A stretch of DNA of 64,000 nt from Sutterella faecalis. Its GTDB lineage: Bacteria > Pseudomonadota > Gammaproteobacteria > Burkholderiales > Burkholderiaceae_F. The translations under genes were made by a program, and so were the position numbers. The first letter of the stretch is position 1; each line of letters begins with the position of its first letter. The DNA lies in contig NZ_CP040882.1 of NCBI RefSeq assembly GCF_006337085.1, positions 2,356,001 to 2,420,000 on the forward strand. The letters are read 5' to 3'. Shown in pieces: positions 28,359 through 36,416 of this stretch. The notes beneath the pieces were generated by a model. It was not told the origin of the DNA and did no database searches. It worked only from the letters and a program-made list of their open reading frames with translations.

Positions 28359-29429
28359 TTATTCGATGCTGTCGTTCTGGGCTTCAGGATGGCGGCCGAG
28401 CCTGCGTGCGGCTTCGGAAGCCCGGGTGTCGATCAGGTCGATGAGATAAGGGTCGAGGACGACCTCGAGTCCGACCACCCAGATGCGGTCGTCGCCCTTG
28501 ATCTCAGGGATCTGCGCGCACTTTACGGCGTCCTTTCCCGTAATGAGAATGACGCCTTCCTTTCTGCCCCTGAAGGGGTTGCTCGAAAAGTCGAAGTGGT
28601 CGCCGAGCTCAAGCTCCGCGCAGTCAATGTCGTGACCGCGCACCATCGCGAAGAACCGTCCCGGCGCGGCAATGCCAGCGGCGGCAAGCGCCTTTTCGCC
28701 CGAGCGCTCAAGGTCGGCGGCAATCGTGTCGATGTCGCGCACCTCGCCCGTCGAGAGCCGTCTGCAGGCGCCGAAGCAGCTTGAGGCGGCAAAGCGGGGC
28801 GTGCGGCTTTCCACTACGGATTCCGTCGTCGTGTTGAGAATGATGGCGTCGACGTCGTCCAGACGCGAAACTGGTTCGCGAAGGGGACCGGCGGGCAGGA
28901 GCCAGCCGTTTCCGAGTCCTCTTGCGCCGATGACGGCAAGCTCCACGTCGCGGGCAAGCGCCGCATGCTGAAGACCGTCGTCCGAGATGATGATGTTGAC
29001 GCCGGGATGCTCTCGAAGGAGCTCAAGCCCCGCCTTCACGCGTTCGCGGCCGACCGCCACGGGAGCAAGCGACTCGCGCGCGATGAGGAGCGGTTCGTCT
29101 CCCACCTGAGCGGCATCGGAATCGGGCGTCACGAGGCGGACGCCGTCTTCAGAGCGCCCGAACCCGCGCGAGATGACGCCGGGGGTCCACCCGCGGGCGC
29201 GGAGCGCCCTCACGAGCGCGATCGTCACGGGGGTCTTCCCCGTTCCGCCCACGTAGATGTTCCCGACGACCACGACAGGCACCGGGAGGTGGTTCGCTAC
29301 CGTTCTGCGGCGGCGCGAAGCGCTTACCGCCTGGTAGATGAGCGAGAGCGGATAAAGGAGACAGGCGACCGGGCCCCGATGGGACCAGACGCTGTGCACC
29401 CAGGATTCAAGCCGGGGATGGTTGCTCAT
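28359..29429 (-). CDS. lpxK: Tetraacyldisaccharide 4'-kinase
   Basis: Adds the 4'-phosphate to the lipid A precursor at the inner membrane. 356 residues from the ATG at 29429 (MSNHPRLESWVHSVWSHRGP). It shows a membrane-associated N-terminus (VACLLYPLSLIYQAVSASRRR), the P-loop VGNIYVGGTGKTPVTIALV, VISRGFGR, ISDDGLQHAALARDVELAVIGARGLGNGWLLPAGPLREP and a C-terminal ITGKDAVK motif. First gene of the lpxK-Trm112-kdsB run. Confidence 0.95.
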   Translation of the reverse strand: MSNHPRLESWVHSVWSHRGPVACLLYPLSLIYQAVSASRRRRTVANHLPVPVVVVGNIYVGGTGKTPVTIALVRALRARGWTPGVISRGFGRSEDGVRLVTPDSDAAQVGDEPLLIARESLAPVAVGRERVKAGLELLREHPGVNIIISDDGLQHAALARDVELAVIGARGLGNGWLLPAGPLREPVSRLDDVDAIILNTTTESVVESRTPRFAASSCFGACRRLSTGEVRDIDTIAADLERSGEKALAAAGIAAPGRFFAMVRGHDIDCAELELGDHFDFSSNPFRGRKEGVILITGKDAVKCAQIPEIKGDDRIWVVGLEVVLDPYLIDLIDTRASEAARRLGRHPEAQNDSIE

Positions 29430-29582
29430 TGGCGGCACGCTCTCGAAAAAAGAAATGAGGAATGGAAGCCGGTAATTCCGGTTCCGGAGAGTGCCGCGGA
29501 TCTTCGCGGTGGTTTGTCGTCAGACATATAGCAGGAGAAGTGGGCTTAAAACGAGCCTCAGAGCCAAAGCGAAACTGAAAGT
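29430..29582. other. Non-coding spacer between LysR and lpxK
   Basis: About 150 bp, presumably the lpxK promoter; nothing distinct seen except a CGGTAATTCCGGTTCCGGAG repeat. Confidence 0.3.
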
Positions 29583-30611
29583 TTAATCGGTAGCGGCGCC
29601 GGCTGTCCCGGTCTCTTCCCGAGAAAGTCCCTCTTTTTGCGTTAGGGACTTCGAGGAGGCCGGAGCGAATGCGGGCTGCGGCGCTTCCCTTTCCCTGAGG
29701 AGCACCTCGAAAAGTCCCCGCACCCATTGAAAGTAGGGGTCCTCATCCGTGCGCTTATGCCACGCAAGACGCATCGTGAGCGTGGGCGCATTCACGGGGG
29801 CGGGAAGCAGTGAGAATCGGCCGGGGTCGAGCGCGAGCTCAGCGAGCGCCCTCGGGAGCACGCAGAGCGCGTCCGAGCCTTCAAGAAAATAAGGCGCGGC
29901 GAGAAAAAACGGAAGATGGAGCACCGGAGCGCGCCCGTGCTTCGGCTGAAACCATCCTTCGGCGGGACCGTTGGGCGTTCTTCTGCGGTCGGGCTGGGCG
30001 TTGGCGATCACCTGAGGAAAGCTTTCCGCGTCGGCGGGCGAAATGAAGCCGTTCTTCCGCACTTTCTCTTCGAGCGGATGGGATTTTCGGGCGACCCAGA
30101 CATAGGGCGTCGTGAGGAGCACCGCCGAACGGAGGTCGGGCGAGAGCCCCTGCCTCGCGTAGATCACGAAGTCGAGGTCTCCGGCACGCAGAAGCTCGAA
30201 CATCCGCTCGTCGGCCTGCAGGAATTGGAGCGTGAGATTCGGCGCCCGCGCCATGAGGCGGGGAAAAAGGGGCGCGAAGATCGAAGCGCACGCATTGTCG
30301 TAGGCCGCGAACCGGAGCGTCTTCCGACGTGCGCTGTAGTCCTCGTCCGCATCACGCCCGAGGCGGCGCAATCCTGCGAGGAGCGGCCGGAGCTTTACGG
30401 CAATCCTCTCGGCCTTCGCAGTCGGGCGCATCGCGAAGCCTTCGCGCGTGAAGAGCGGGTCGGAAAAATGCGATCTCAATTTCTGAAGCATCCGCTGCGC
30501 CGTGGCGGAGCTCACGGCGAAGTCGTCGGCCGAGGCGGCAAGCGACCGGGTTTCCATGAGCGAAAGAAGGAATTCGAGCGCGTAGGTGTCGATGGAGGTC
30601 GATTTCTGCAT
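29583..30611 (-). CDS. LysR-family transcriptional regulator
   Basis: 342 residues with an N-terminal winged helix (YALEFLLSLMETRSLAASADDFAVSSATAQRMLQKLRSHFSDPLFTREG) and a LysR substrate-binding domain up to about 310; a C-terminal low-complexity tail of about 30 residues rich in Ser, Thr, Ala follows. It is divergent from the flavoprotein reductase at 30761 with 149 bp between and probably controls it. Effector unknown. Confidence 0.88.
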   Translation of the reverse strand: MQKSTSIDTYALEFLLSLMETRSLAASADDFAVSSATAQRMLQKLRSHFSDPLFTREGFAMRPTAKAERIAVKLRPLLAGLRRLGRDADEDYSARRKTLRFAAYDNACASIFAPLFPRLMARAPNLTLQFLQADERMFELLRAGDLDFVIYARQGLSPDLRSAVLLTTPYVWVARKSHPLEEKVRKNGFISPADAESFPQVIANAQPDRRRTPNGPAEGWFQPKHGRAPVLHLPFFLAAPYFLEGSDALCVLPRALAELALDPGRFSLLPAPVNAPTLTMRLAWHKRTDEDPYFQWVRGLFEVLLREREAPQPAFAPASSKSLTQKEGLSREETGTAGAATD

Positions 30612-30760
30612 GGAAGTCGCTTCGAAATTTGATGTCGGGAAGAGGATATTTTCGCATTTTCCGTTTTGAGAAGCGCTCCTAACATTTCGTCCATCGCGTG
30701 AAGGCCGTCAGGGGCCGCACCCGAAATAAAACAATCACGAAGAAGAAACCGAAAAGCATC

Positions 30761-32668
30761 ATGCCTACCTCCCGCAATCTCGTCCTCTTTTCTCTCACCT
30801 TCCTTGCCGCCGGCGTCTCCCAGGCCATGACGGCTGGCACTTTCGCCGGCTCCGCCACGGGCAGAAACGGCGAAGTCGCCGTTGAGGTCGACGTCTCCAC
30901 GAACCGCATTGAGGCCGTCCGCATTGTGAAAAGCACGGAAACTCCGGGCATCGGGTCGCTCGCGACCGATGCGCTCCCCGCGGCCATCGTTGCCGCACAG
31001 TCCCCGAACGTCGACGTTGTTTCGGGCGCAACCATTACGTCCGACGCAATTAAGGCTGCCGTTTCGAAGGCGCTCGAAAAGGCGGGCGCTGATCCGAAGT
31101 CGATGAAGGCGAAGGCGGCGCATAAGGATGCCGCCGCCGCCTCCTTCCCGACCAAGGCTGACGTCGTCATCGTGGGTGCCGGCGGCGCCGGTCTCGTTGC
31201 TGCCGCCACGGTAGTGGAGCAGGGCGCCAGGGTCATCGTTCTCGAAAAGATGGCCATGATCGGCGGCAACACCGCACGCAGCGAGGGCAACATGTCGGCG
31301 ATCGACCCGGAACCCGAAAAGCTCCAGCCGATGACGCCGGCGCTCGAGGCGATTGTCGAGAAGTATCTCAATGCCAAGGTGCCTACCGCGGAAATCCAGG
31401 CGATCCAGGATGCCGTGCGAAAGCAGTACGCCGACTACAAGGCTTCAGGCCGCAAGGAAATCTTCGATACGCCGGAGCTCTTCGCGCTTCAGACCCTCAT
31501 CGGAGGCGACTGCAAGGCCGATCCGAAGCTCGTACTTGTGATGGCGCGAAACGCCACGCGCGCCATGCAGTGGCTCGACGACCAGTCCGACATGACCTGG
31601 GAGCACATCGCCCGCAAGTATGTCGACATGGGGATCGGCGCGCTCTACCCGCGCGCTCAGTTCCCGCGCGCAAAGGACGGAGTCTCTCCGATCTCAACCT
31701 ATGACGCCTACATCAAGCCTCTGGCCGAGAAGGTGAAGGCTGCGGGCTCGAGCATCCTCACCAACATGCAGGTCGTCGACATCGTGCGCGAAAAGGGCCG
31801 CGCCACAGGAGTCATTGCGCTCGACAAGAACGGCAAGAAGCATGCGTTCACGGCCTCTAAGGGTGTGATTCTCGCTGCCGGCGGCTACGGCGCCAATCTT
31901 GAAATGGTGAAGAAGTACAACGGCATCAGCGTGACGGCCACTTCGAACCAGCCCGGCACGACGGGCGAAGTGATCGAGGAAGCGGTGAAGGACGGCGCGG
32001 CGCTCGAAGGCATGGCGTGGATCCAGATCCATCCGCACGGCAATCCGAAGAACGGCGACCTTGAATCCAATATCGCCGGCCGTCCGCAGGATACGCCCTA
32101 CGTCAACAAGCTCGGCCTCCGCTTTGCCGATGAAACCGGCCGCCGCGACGACATCTCGCACGGCATCCTCGCGCAGCCCGGCAAGGTTGCCTTTTCGATC
32201 TACGACCAGAAGACGATCGACGCGAAGAAGGTGCGTCCGGAACATATCGAACGCGCCATCACGCACGGCTACGCTTTCCGCGCGAATTCGCTCCCCGAAC
32301 TCGCAAAGGCCGCGGGCATCAGCGCTGAAGGTCTCGAAAAGACGATCGCAGTCTACAACGAAGCAGCGAAGCTCCAGTCCGATTCCGCGCTCTCCGTGCC
32401 GAAGGCCGTGATCGGCTGGCCCGTCGACAAGGCGCCCTACTACTGCGTGCCCATCACGGTTACGATCCATCACACGATGGGGGGCCTCAAGATCGATGAG
32501 GAGACGCGCGTTCTCGACCAGAACGCGAAGCCCATTCCGGGACTCTTCGCCGCGGGCGAAATCACGGGCGGCATTCATGGCGGCAACCGCCTCGGCCGCA
32601 ATGCGCTCACAGACCTTCTCGTCTTCGGTCACATCGCGGGCGAAGAAGTCATGAAGGACGCGAAGTAA
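30761..32668 (+). CDS. Periplasmic FMN/FAD flavoprotein reductase (fumarate-reductase-like)
   Basis: 635 residues from the ATG at 30761. Signal peptide MPTSRNLVLFSLTFLAAGVSQA; FMN_bind domain at about 22-105 with the flavinylation motif DVVSGATITS (covalent FMN on Thr at about 91); then the FAD-binding reductase domain from KADVVIVGAGGAGLVAAATVVEQGARVIVLEK (about 132) to HGGNRLGRNALTDLLVFGHIAG. This is the haem-free flavocytochrome-c type terminal reductase, where electrons arrive through FMN and the FAD site reduces an enoate such as fumarate, urocanate or a related compound. No cytochrome or flavin-transferase ApbE gene is adjacent. Probably regulated by the divergent LysR gene. Confidence 0.9.
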   Translation: MPTSRNLVLFSLTFLAAGVSQAMTAGTFAGSATGRNGEVAVEVDVSTNRIEAVRIVKSTETPGIGSLATDALPAAIVAAQSPNVDVVSGATITSDAIKAAVSKALEKAGADPKSMKAKAAHKDAAAASFPTKADVVIVGAGGAGLVAAATVVEQGARVIVLEKMAMIGGNTARSEGNMSAIDPEPEKLQPMTPALEAIVEKYLNAKVPTAEIQAIQDAVRKQYADYKASGRKEIFDTPELFALQTLIGGDCKADPKLVLVMARNATRAMQWLDDQSDMTWEHIARKYVDMGIGALYPRAQFPRAKDGVSPISTYDAYIKPLAEKVKAAGSSILTNMQVVDIVREKGRATGVIALDKNGKKHAFTASKGVILAAGGYGANLEMVKKYNGISVTATSNQPGTTGEVIEEAVKDGAALEGMAWIQIHPHGNPKNGDLESNIAGRPQDTPYVNKLGLRFADETGRRDDISHGILAQPGKVAFSIYDQKTIDAKKVRPEHIERAITHGYAFRANSLPELAKAAGISAEGLEKTIAVYNEAAKLQSDSALSVPKAVIGWPVDKAPYYCVPITVTIHHTMGGLKIDEETRVLDQNAKPIPGLFAAGEITGGIHGGNRLGRNALTDLLVFGHIAGEEVMKDAK

Positions 32669-32829
32669 CGCTTCCGACGCCTCAGGGCCCTGGAGTTCCC
32701 GGGGCCCTTCAGAGACTGCAGCTCCGTTTGCCGGATGAATGTCCGGCAGCCGGAGCTGAAGTTTTTTGTGGAGGCGCCGGAGGCGGCTTTGAACGCCCGA
32801 CGCTGCGGATTCCCGGTTGACAACTTTTC

Positions 32830-33406
32830 ATGTGGAAAAGTGGAGAACTTCTTCCGGCTTTTTCTCATTACAAGACTGCAACTATCGGAACTAATTAGAA
32901 AGCCCTATATCGCAGTGCTTCGTCATGGAAGGGGAAAACGCAATCAAGTCTGTGGATAACTCTGTGGACAGAAAGGTGTTCCGGCGGAAAAACGAATGAA
33001 ACGGACGGAAATGAGCTTCAGAGTGATACCCGTATCATTCTTCTCTTTTCCTCTCTATGTAGGGTGTTCGGCATTAATAGGCGCGTCGGATGATCCTTTG
33101 CGATGCCGTTCCTCCCTTGACAAATTCACCGGAATCTGCTGTGGACAAATCGGTGCGGAAGTTCTGTCCCCGGGTTGTCCTCTTTGTCCGTGGACAGACA
33201 TGTGGACAACTTTGGGAGAAATATTTCAATGTCTTCAGTTTTCTTAAAATTTTCTTGTTGCCTATTTTTTGTGCAAATGGCAAGTTATTCACATTTCCTG
33301 TGGATGGATCTGTCGCCTTCCTGCCCGGAAGCCTTGATCAGCAAGGTGCCGGACGATTGGGGTGAGGCTGGTCGAACCTGTGGAAAAGGAGCGGCCGTTA
33401 TCCACC
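32830..33406. other. DnaA-box cluster, candidate replication origin
   Basis: Non-coding region with DnaA-like boxes: TGTGGAAAA 32831, TGTGGATAA 32951 (perfect), TGTGGACAG 32963, TGTGGACAA 33140, CGTGGACAG 33189, TGTGGACAA 33201, TTATTCACA 33285 (perfect), TGTGGATGG 33299, TGTGGAAAA 33379, TTATCCACC 33398. An AT-rich stretch at about 33217-33276 could be the unwinding element. The string TGTGGATAACTCTGTGGA is typical of bacterial origins. No dnaA, dnaN or gyrB gene is nearby in this window, and the core operons on either side point toward, not away from, this region, so the assignment needs confirmation. Confidence 0.55.
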
Positions 33407-33489
33407 GCCCGTGTCCCGACAGCAGGATGAGGTACTGTCATAATGAAGCGCCCGAAAGCCTCCTTCCATTCCTTTTCAGAAGATCCTCC

Positions 33490-35415
33490 ATGGCCAGCCG
33501 ATTCCATAGCGGACCGCCCGACGATTTCAATGATCCCGGGGCGGACGATGCACTCTTTTTCGAGAGCCTTTTTGAAGAGGCCGAGAGGGAGGTCCGCACC
33601 GTTCGGCAGGTCCGCAGCAGCCGTTACGACGCTCTCGCAGGAAAGGCGAAGCCGGAGGAGCAAGGCTTCAGGCGGCGAGCCTCAGCAGAGCCCAATCGTG
33701 CCCTGGGTTCTCAGGACACGGCCTCCGCACGTTTTTCCCGATCCCGTACGGCGGCTTTCGGAAGCTGTTCCTCGGGCGTGAGCCGTACGAGGAGCGTTTC
33801 CGCGAGCCCCGCGGGAAGTCCCTTCATGCCGCCTCCGGCTTATCCGAAAGAGCCCCCCTCCCTGATGTCGGCGATGTCGTCTGCGCGCGGGGGAGCCGTT
33901 CCGGCCTTTGAAGGGACGGCGGCGCTCATGAACCGTTCGTCGCCCGACCGCGAAGGCGCGGTCGCGGAAGCAAAGCCCCTGACGGTTTCGGAGACCCTGA
34001 CTCGGATCCGGAATGCGCTCGACGGCGTCATCGACGGCTTATGGATTTCGGGCGAGGTCGCGGCGGTGAAAACATCCGGGGTAGGGCATGTCTACTTCAG
34101 CATCAAGGACGAGAGGGGCTTGATCGACTGCGTCCTTTTCGGCGGCGCCCGGCAGGGGAGGCGTCTTTTCGTGATCGGCGAAAAGATTGAAATCCGCGGG
34201 CGAACGGACATCTATGCCGAGCGCGGGAAGCTCCAGATCATTGCATCGGTCTGGCGGCCGGCGGGACAGGGGAGTCTTTACGAGGCTTTCCTGAGGTTGA
34301 AGGCGAAGCTCGAGGCTGAAGGACTATTCGATGCTTCGAAGAAGCGTCCTATCCCGGGATTCGTCAGGCGGGTTGCGCTCGTGACGAGTTCGATCGCTGC
34401 CGCCTACGGCGACGTCTGCCGCACGATTGAGCGCAGAACCCCCTGGGTGCAGATTCTTCACGTGGAGGCGCCGGTCCAGGGGACGGACGCGCCCGCACGA
34501 TTGATTGCCGCCCTTCGCGTCGCTGACCGGACGGGGGCGGACGTGGTGCTTCTCGTGAGAGGCGGCGGCGCCTATGAGGATCTTCAGGCTTTTAATGATG
34601 AAGAGCTCGCCCGAGCAATCCGTGCGATGAGAACGCCCGTCATCTCCGGCGTCGGGCACGAGGCGGACTTTACGATTGCGGACTTCGCGGCGGATCTGAG
34701 GGCGTCGACCCCGACGGCCGCTGCCGAATCCATTGGTCCCGACCGCGAATACTGGATGAAGCGCCTCGAGAAGCTTTTCGATGCGCTTTCGGGCGGACTC
34801 ACCCGCGAAATTCAGCATGCCATGCAGCGCTTCGACCGCGCTCAGGCTCTCATGCCCGATATGGATCTGAGGCTCGCGAATGCCGAAAGGGCCGTGAACC
34901 TCATGGCAGAGCGCTTCAAGTCGGCGGACTTCGTGCTCCGCACGCATTCGGAGCGCGTGGAGCGGGCCGCAGCCTTCCTCGCTGATCCGGAGCGCGTCCT
35001 TTCGGCGCCCGAACGCGTGCTCGAGGACCGCACGGAACAGTTCCTCGCCATGGCGGACCTTCAGGAAAAGAGACGCGGTGAACGCCTCGGTTGGCCCGGG
35101 CAGCGTCTCAACGACGCAATTGAGAGAAAGCTCGGCGACGCCGAGAGGGAATACCGCCGGGCGCTTCAGCAGAAGCCCGATCCCATGCGTGCCGTTTCCC
35201 TGCTTTCGCAGCGCCTCCTTCAGGCGGAGACGGCGCTGAAGCTTGCTGACCCGGACCGTCCCTTGCGAGCGGGCTATGCCCGGATCTCTTTGGGAGGCCG
35301 CGTTGTCAGCGCGGCCCGGGATCTTTCGAAAGGGAACTCAATTGAGGTCCGGTTCTTCGACGGCGAAGCGGGAGCGATTGTTGAGCGGGTGAATGTTCGC
35401 TCCGAAAAAATGTGA
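33490..35415 (+). CDS. xseA: Exodeoxyribonuclease VII large subunit
   Basis: Catalytic subunit of Exo VII, degrading single-stranded DNA with XseB. The family body starts at about residue 155 (AKPLTVSETLTRIRNALDGVIDGLWISGEVAAVKTSGVGHVYFSIKD, the OB domain) followed by RVALVTSSIAAAYGDV, VLLVRGGGAYEDLQAFNDEELARAI and PVISGVGHEADFTIADFAADLRASTPTAAAE and a long coiled-coil tail. From the ATG at 33490 it is 641 residues with about 150 extra N-terminal residues rich in Ser, Arg and Pro and without a recognised domain. An in-frame ATG at 33928 gives 495 residues, closer to the usual length, so the start is uncertain. sodB follows. Confidence 0.9.
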   Translation: MASRFHSGPPDDFNDPGADDALFFESLFEEAEREVRTVRQVRSSRYDALAGKAKPEEQGFRRRASAEPNRALGSQDTASARFSRSRTAAFGSCSSGVSRTRSVSASPAGSPFMPPPAYPKEPPSLMSAMSSARGGAVPAFEGTAALMNRSSPDREGAVAEAKPLTVSETLTRIRNALDGVIDGLWISGEVAAVKTSGVGHVYFSIKDERGLIDCVLFGGARQGRRLFVIGEKIEIRGRTDIYAERGKLQIIASVWRPAGQGSLYEAFLRLKAKLEAEGLFDASKKRPIPGFVRRVALVTSSIAAAYGDVCRTIERRTPWVQILHVEAPVQGTDAPARLIAALRVADRTGADVVLLVRGGGAYEDLQAFNDEELARAIRAMRTPVISGVGHEADFTIADFAADLRASTPTAAAESIGPDREYWMKRLEKLFDALSGGLTREIQHAMQRFDRAQALMPDMDLRLANAERAVNLMAERFKSADFVLRTHSERVERAAAFLADPERVLSAPERVLEDRTEQFLAMADLQEKRRGERLGWPGQRLNDAIERKLGDAEREYRRALQQKPDPMRAVSLLSQRLLQAETALKLADPDRPLRAGYARISLGGRVVSAARDLSKGNSIEVRFFDGEAGAIVERVNVRSEKM

Positions 35416-35582
35416 TCCGAGGTTTTGCGGCAAATGTCTTTTCTATCGACAAGTTAGGAAAATCATATCTGTCGGATTTCGCAACAAATTTATTTCTGAT
35501 GCCGGATCGTAATCCGGGCAGAAGGGAAAACCCGAATGATATGATGCAGGGCACCAGGAATTCCCTTATTCAGGAGACAAAA

Positions 35583-36170
35583 ATGACCGAATTCACGCTC
35601 CCCGAGCTCCCCTTTGCTCACGATGCGCTCGCTCCCGCGATGAGCGCCGAGACGATTGAATATCACTGGGGCAAGCATCACCGCTCCTATGTGACGAACC
35701 TCAACAACCTCGTGAAGGGCACTGAATGGGAAGGCCGCGCGCTCGAAGACATCATCCGCGGTTCCGCGGGCGGTCTCTTCAACAATGCCGCGCAGCACTT
35801 CAACCACTCCTTCTTCTGGAAGTGCCTCACCCCGAACGGCGGCGGCCGTCCGGAAGGCGCGCTCCTCGCCGCAATCGAAAAGACCTGGGGCTCTTTTGAC
35901 GCCTTCGTCGCCGCCTTCTCGAAGCAGGCTGCCGGCAACTTCGGCTCCGGCTGGACCTGGCTCGTGAAGGATGCCGACGGTTCGCTCGCGATCGTCAACA
36001 CCTCGAACGCCGGCACGCCGGTTGCTGAAGGCAAGACCCCCGTCCTCACGCTCGACGACTGGGAGCACGCCTACTACATCGACTACCGCAACGCTCGTCC
36101 GAAGTTCATTGAAGCCTTCTTCGCGAAGCTCGTGAACTGGAAGTTTGCCGAAGCGCAGTTCGCGCTCTAA
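35583..36170 (+). CDS. sodB: Iron superoxide dismutase
   Basis: Dismutes superoxide in the cytoplasm. 195 residues starting MTEFTLPELPFAHDALAPAMSAETIEYHWGKHHRSYV; metal ligands in HWGKHH, AAQHFNHSFFW, and LDDWEHAYYIDYRN. The Gln in AAQ and the sequence FNNAAQHFNHSFFWKCL point to the Fe form. An AGGAG ribosome site (CAGGAGACAAAA) precedes the ATG; upstream open reading to 35412 is not family-like. A terminator follows. Confidence 0.96.
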   Translation: MTEFTLPELPFAHDALAPAMSAETIEYHWGKHHRSYVTNLNNLVKGTEWEGRALEDIIRGSAGGLFNNAAQHFNHSFFWKCLTPNGGGRPEGALLAAIEKTWGSFDAFVAAFSKQAAGNFGSGWTWLVKDADGSLAIVNTSNAGTPVAEGKTPVLTLDDWEHAYYIDYRNARPKFIEAFFAKLVNWKFAEAQFAL

Positions 36171-36212
36171 AGCGTTGCAGCCGGGCCTTTAAAAAGCCCT
36201 GAAGCAAAGAAG

Positions 36213-36244
36213 AAGCGGTCCGATTCATCCCGGGCCGCTTTTTT
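36213..36244 (+). terminator. Terminator of sodB
   Basis: Arms AAGCGGTCCG and CGGGCCGCTT around ATTCATCC followed by TTTT. Confidence 0.8.
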
Positions 36245-36416
36245 GCATCTGAAGCAACCGTCTTTGACCAGGAACCACTTTCTCTAAGGGATAGTCAGAA
36301 GATAATTTTCGTTGTTTACGCTTCGGCACTGTTAGTCTCGATCTTGAAATGGAAATGCCGAATTCGCACTGACACAGGCGTGAAATTCCGGCATTTCATA
36401 TAAAGGAGAGAAAAAC

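Noticed and set aside
32669..33489. XseA start at 33175 or genes inside the DnaA-box region
   Set aside because: Short frames there have no ribosome site, odd composition and overlap the boxes.
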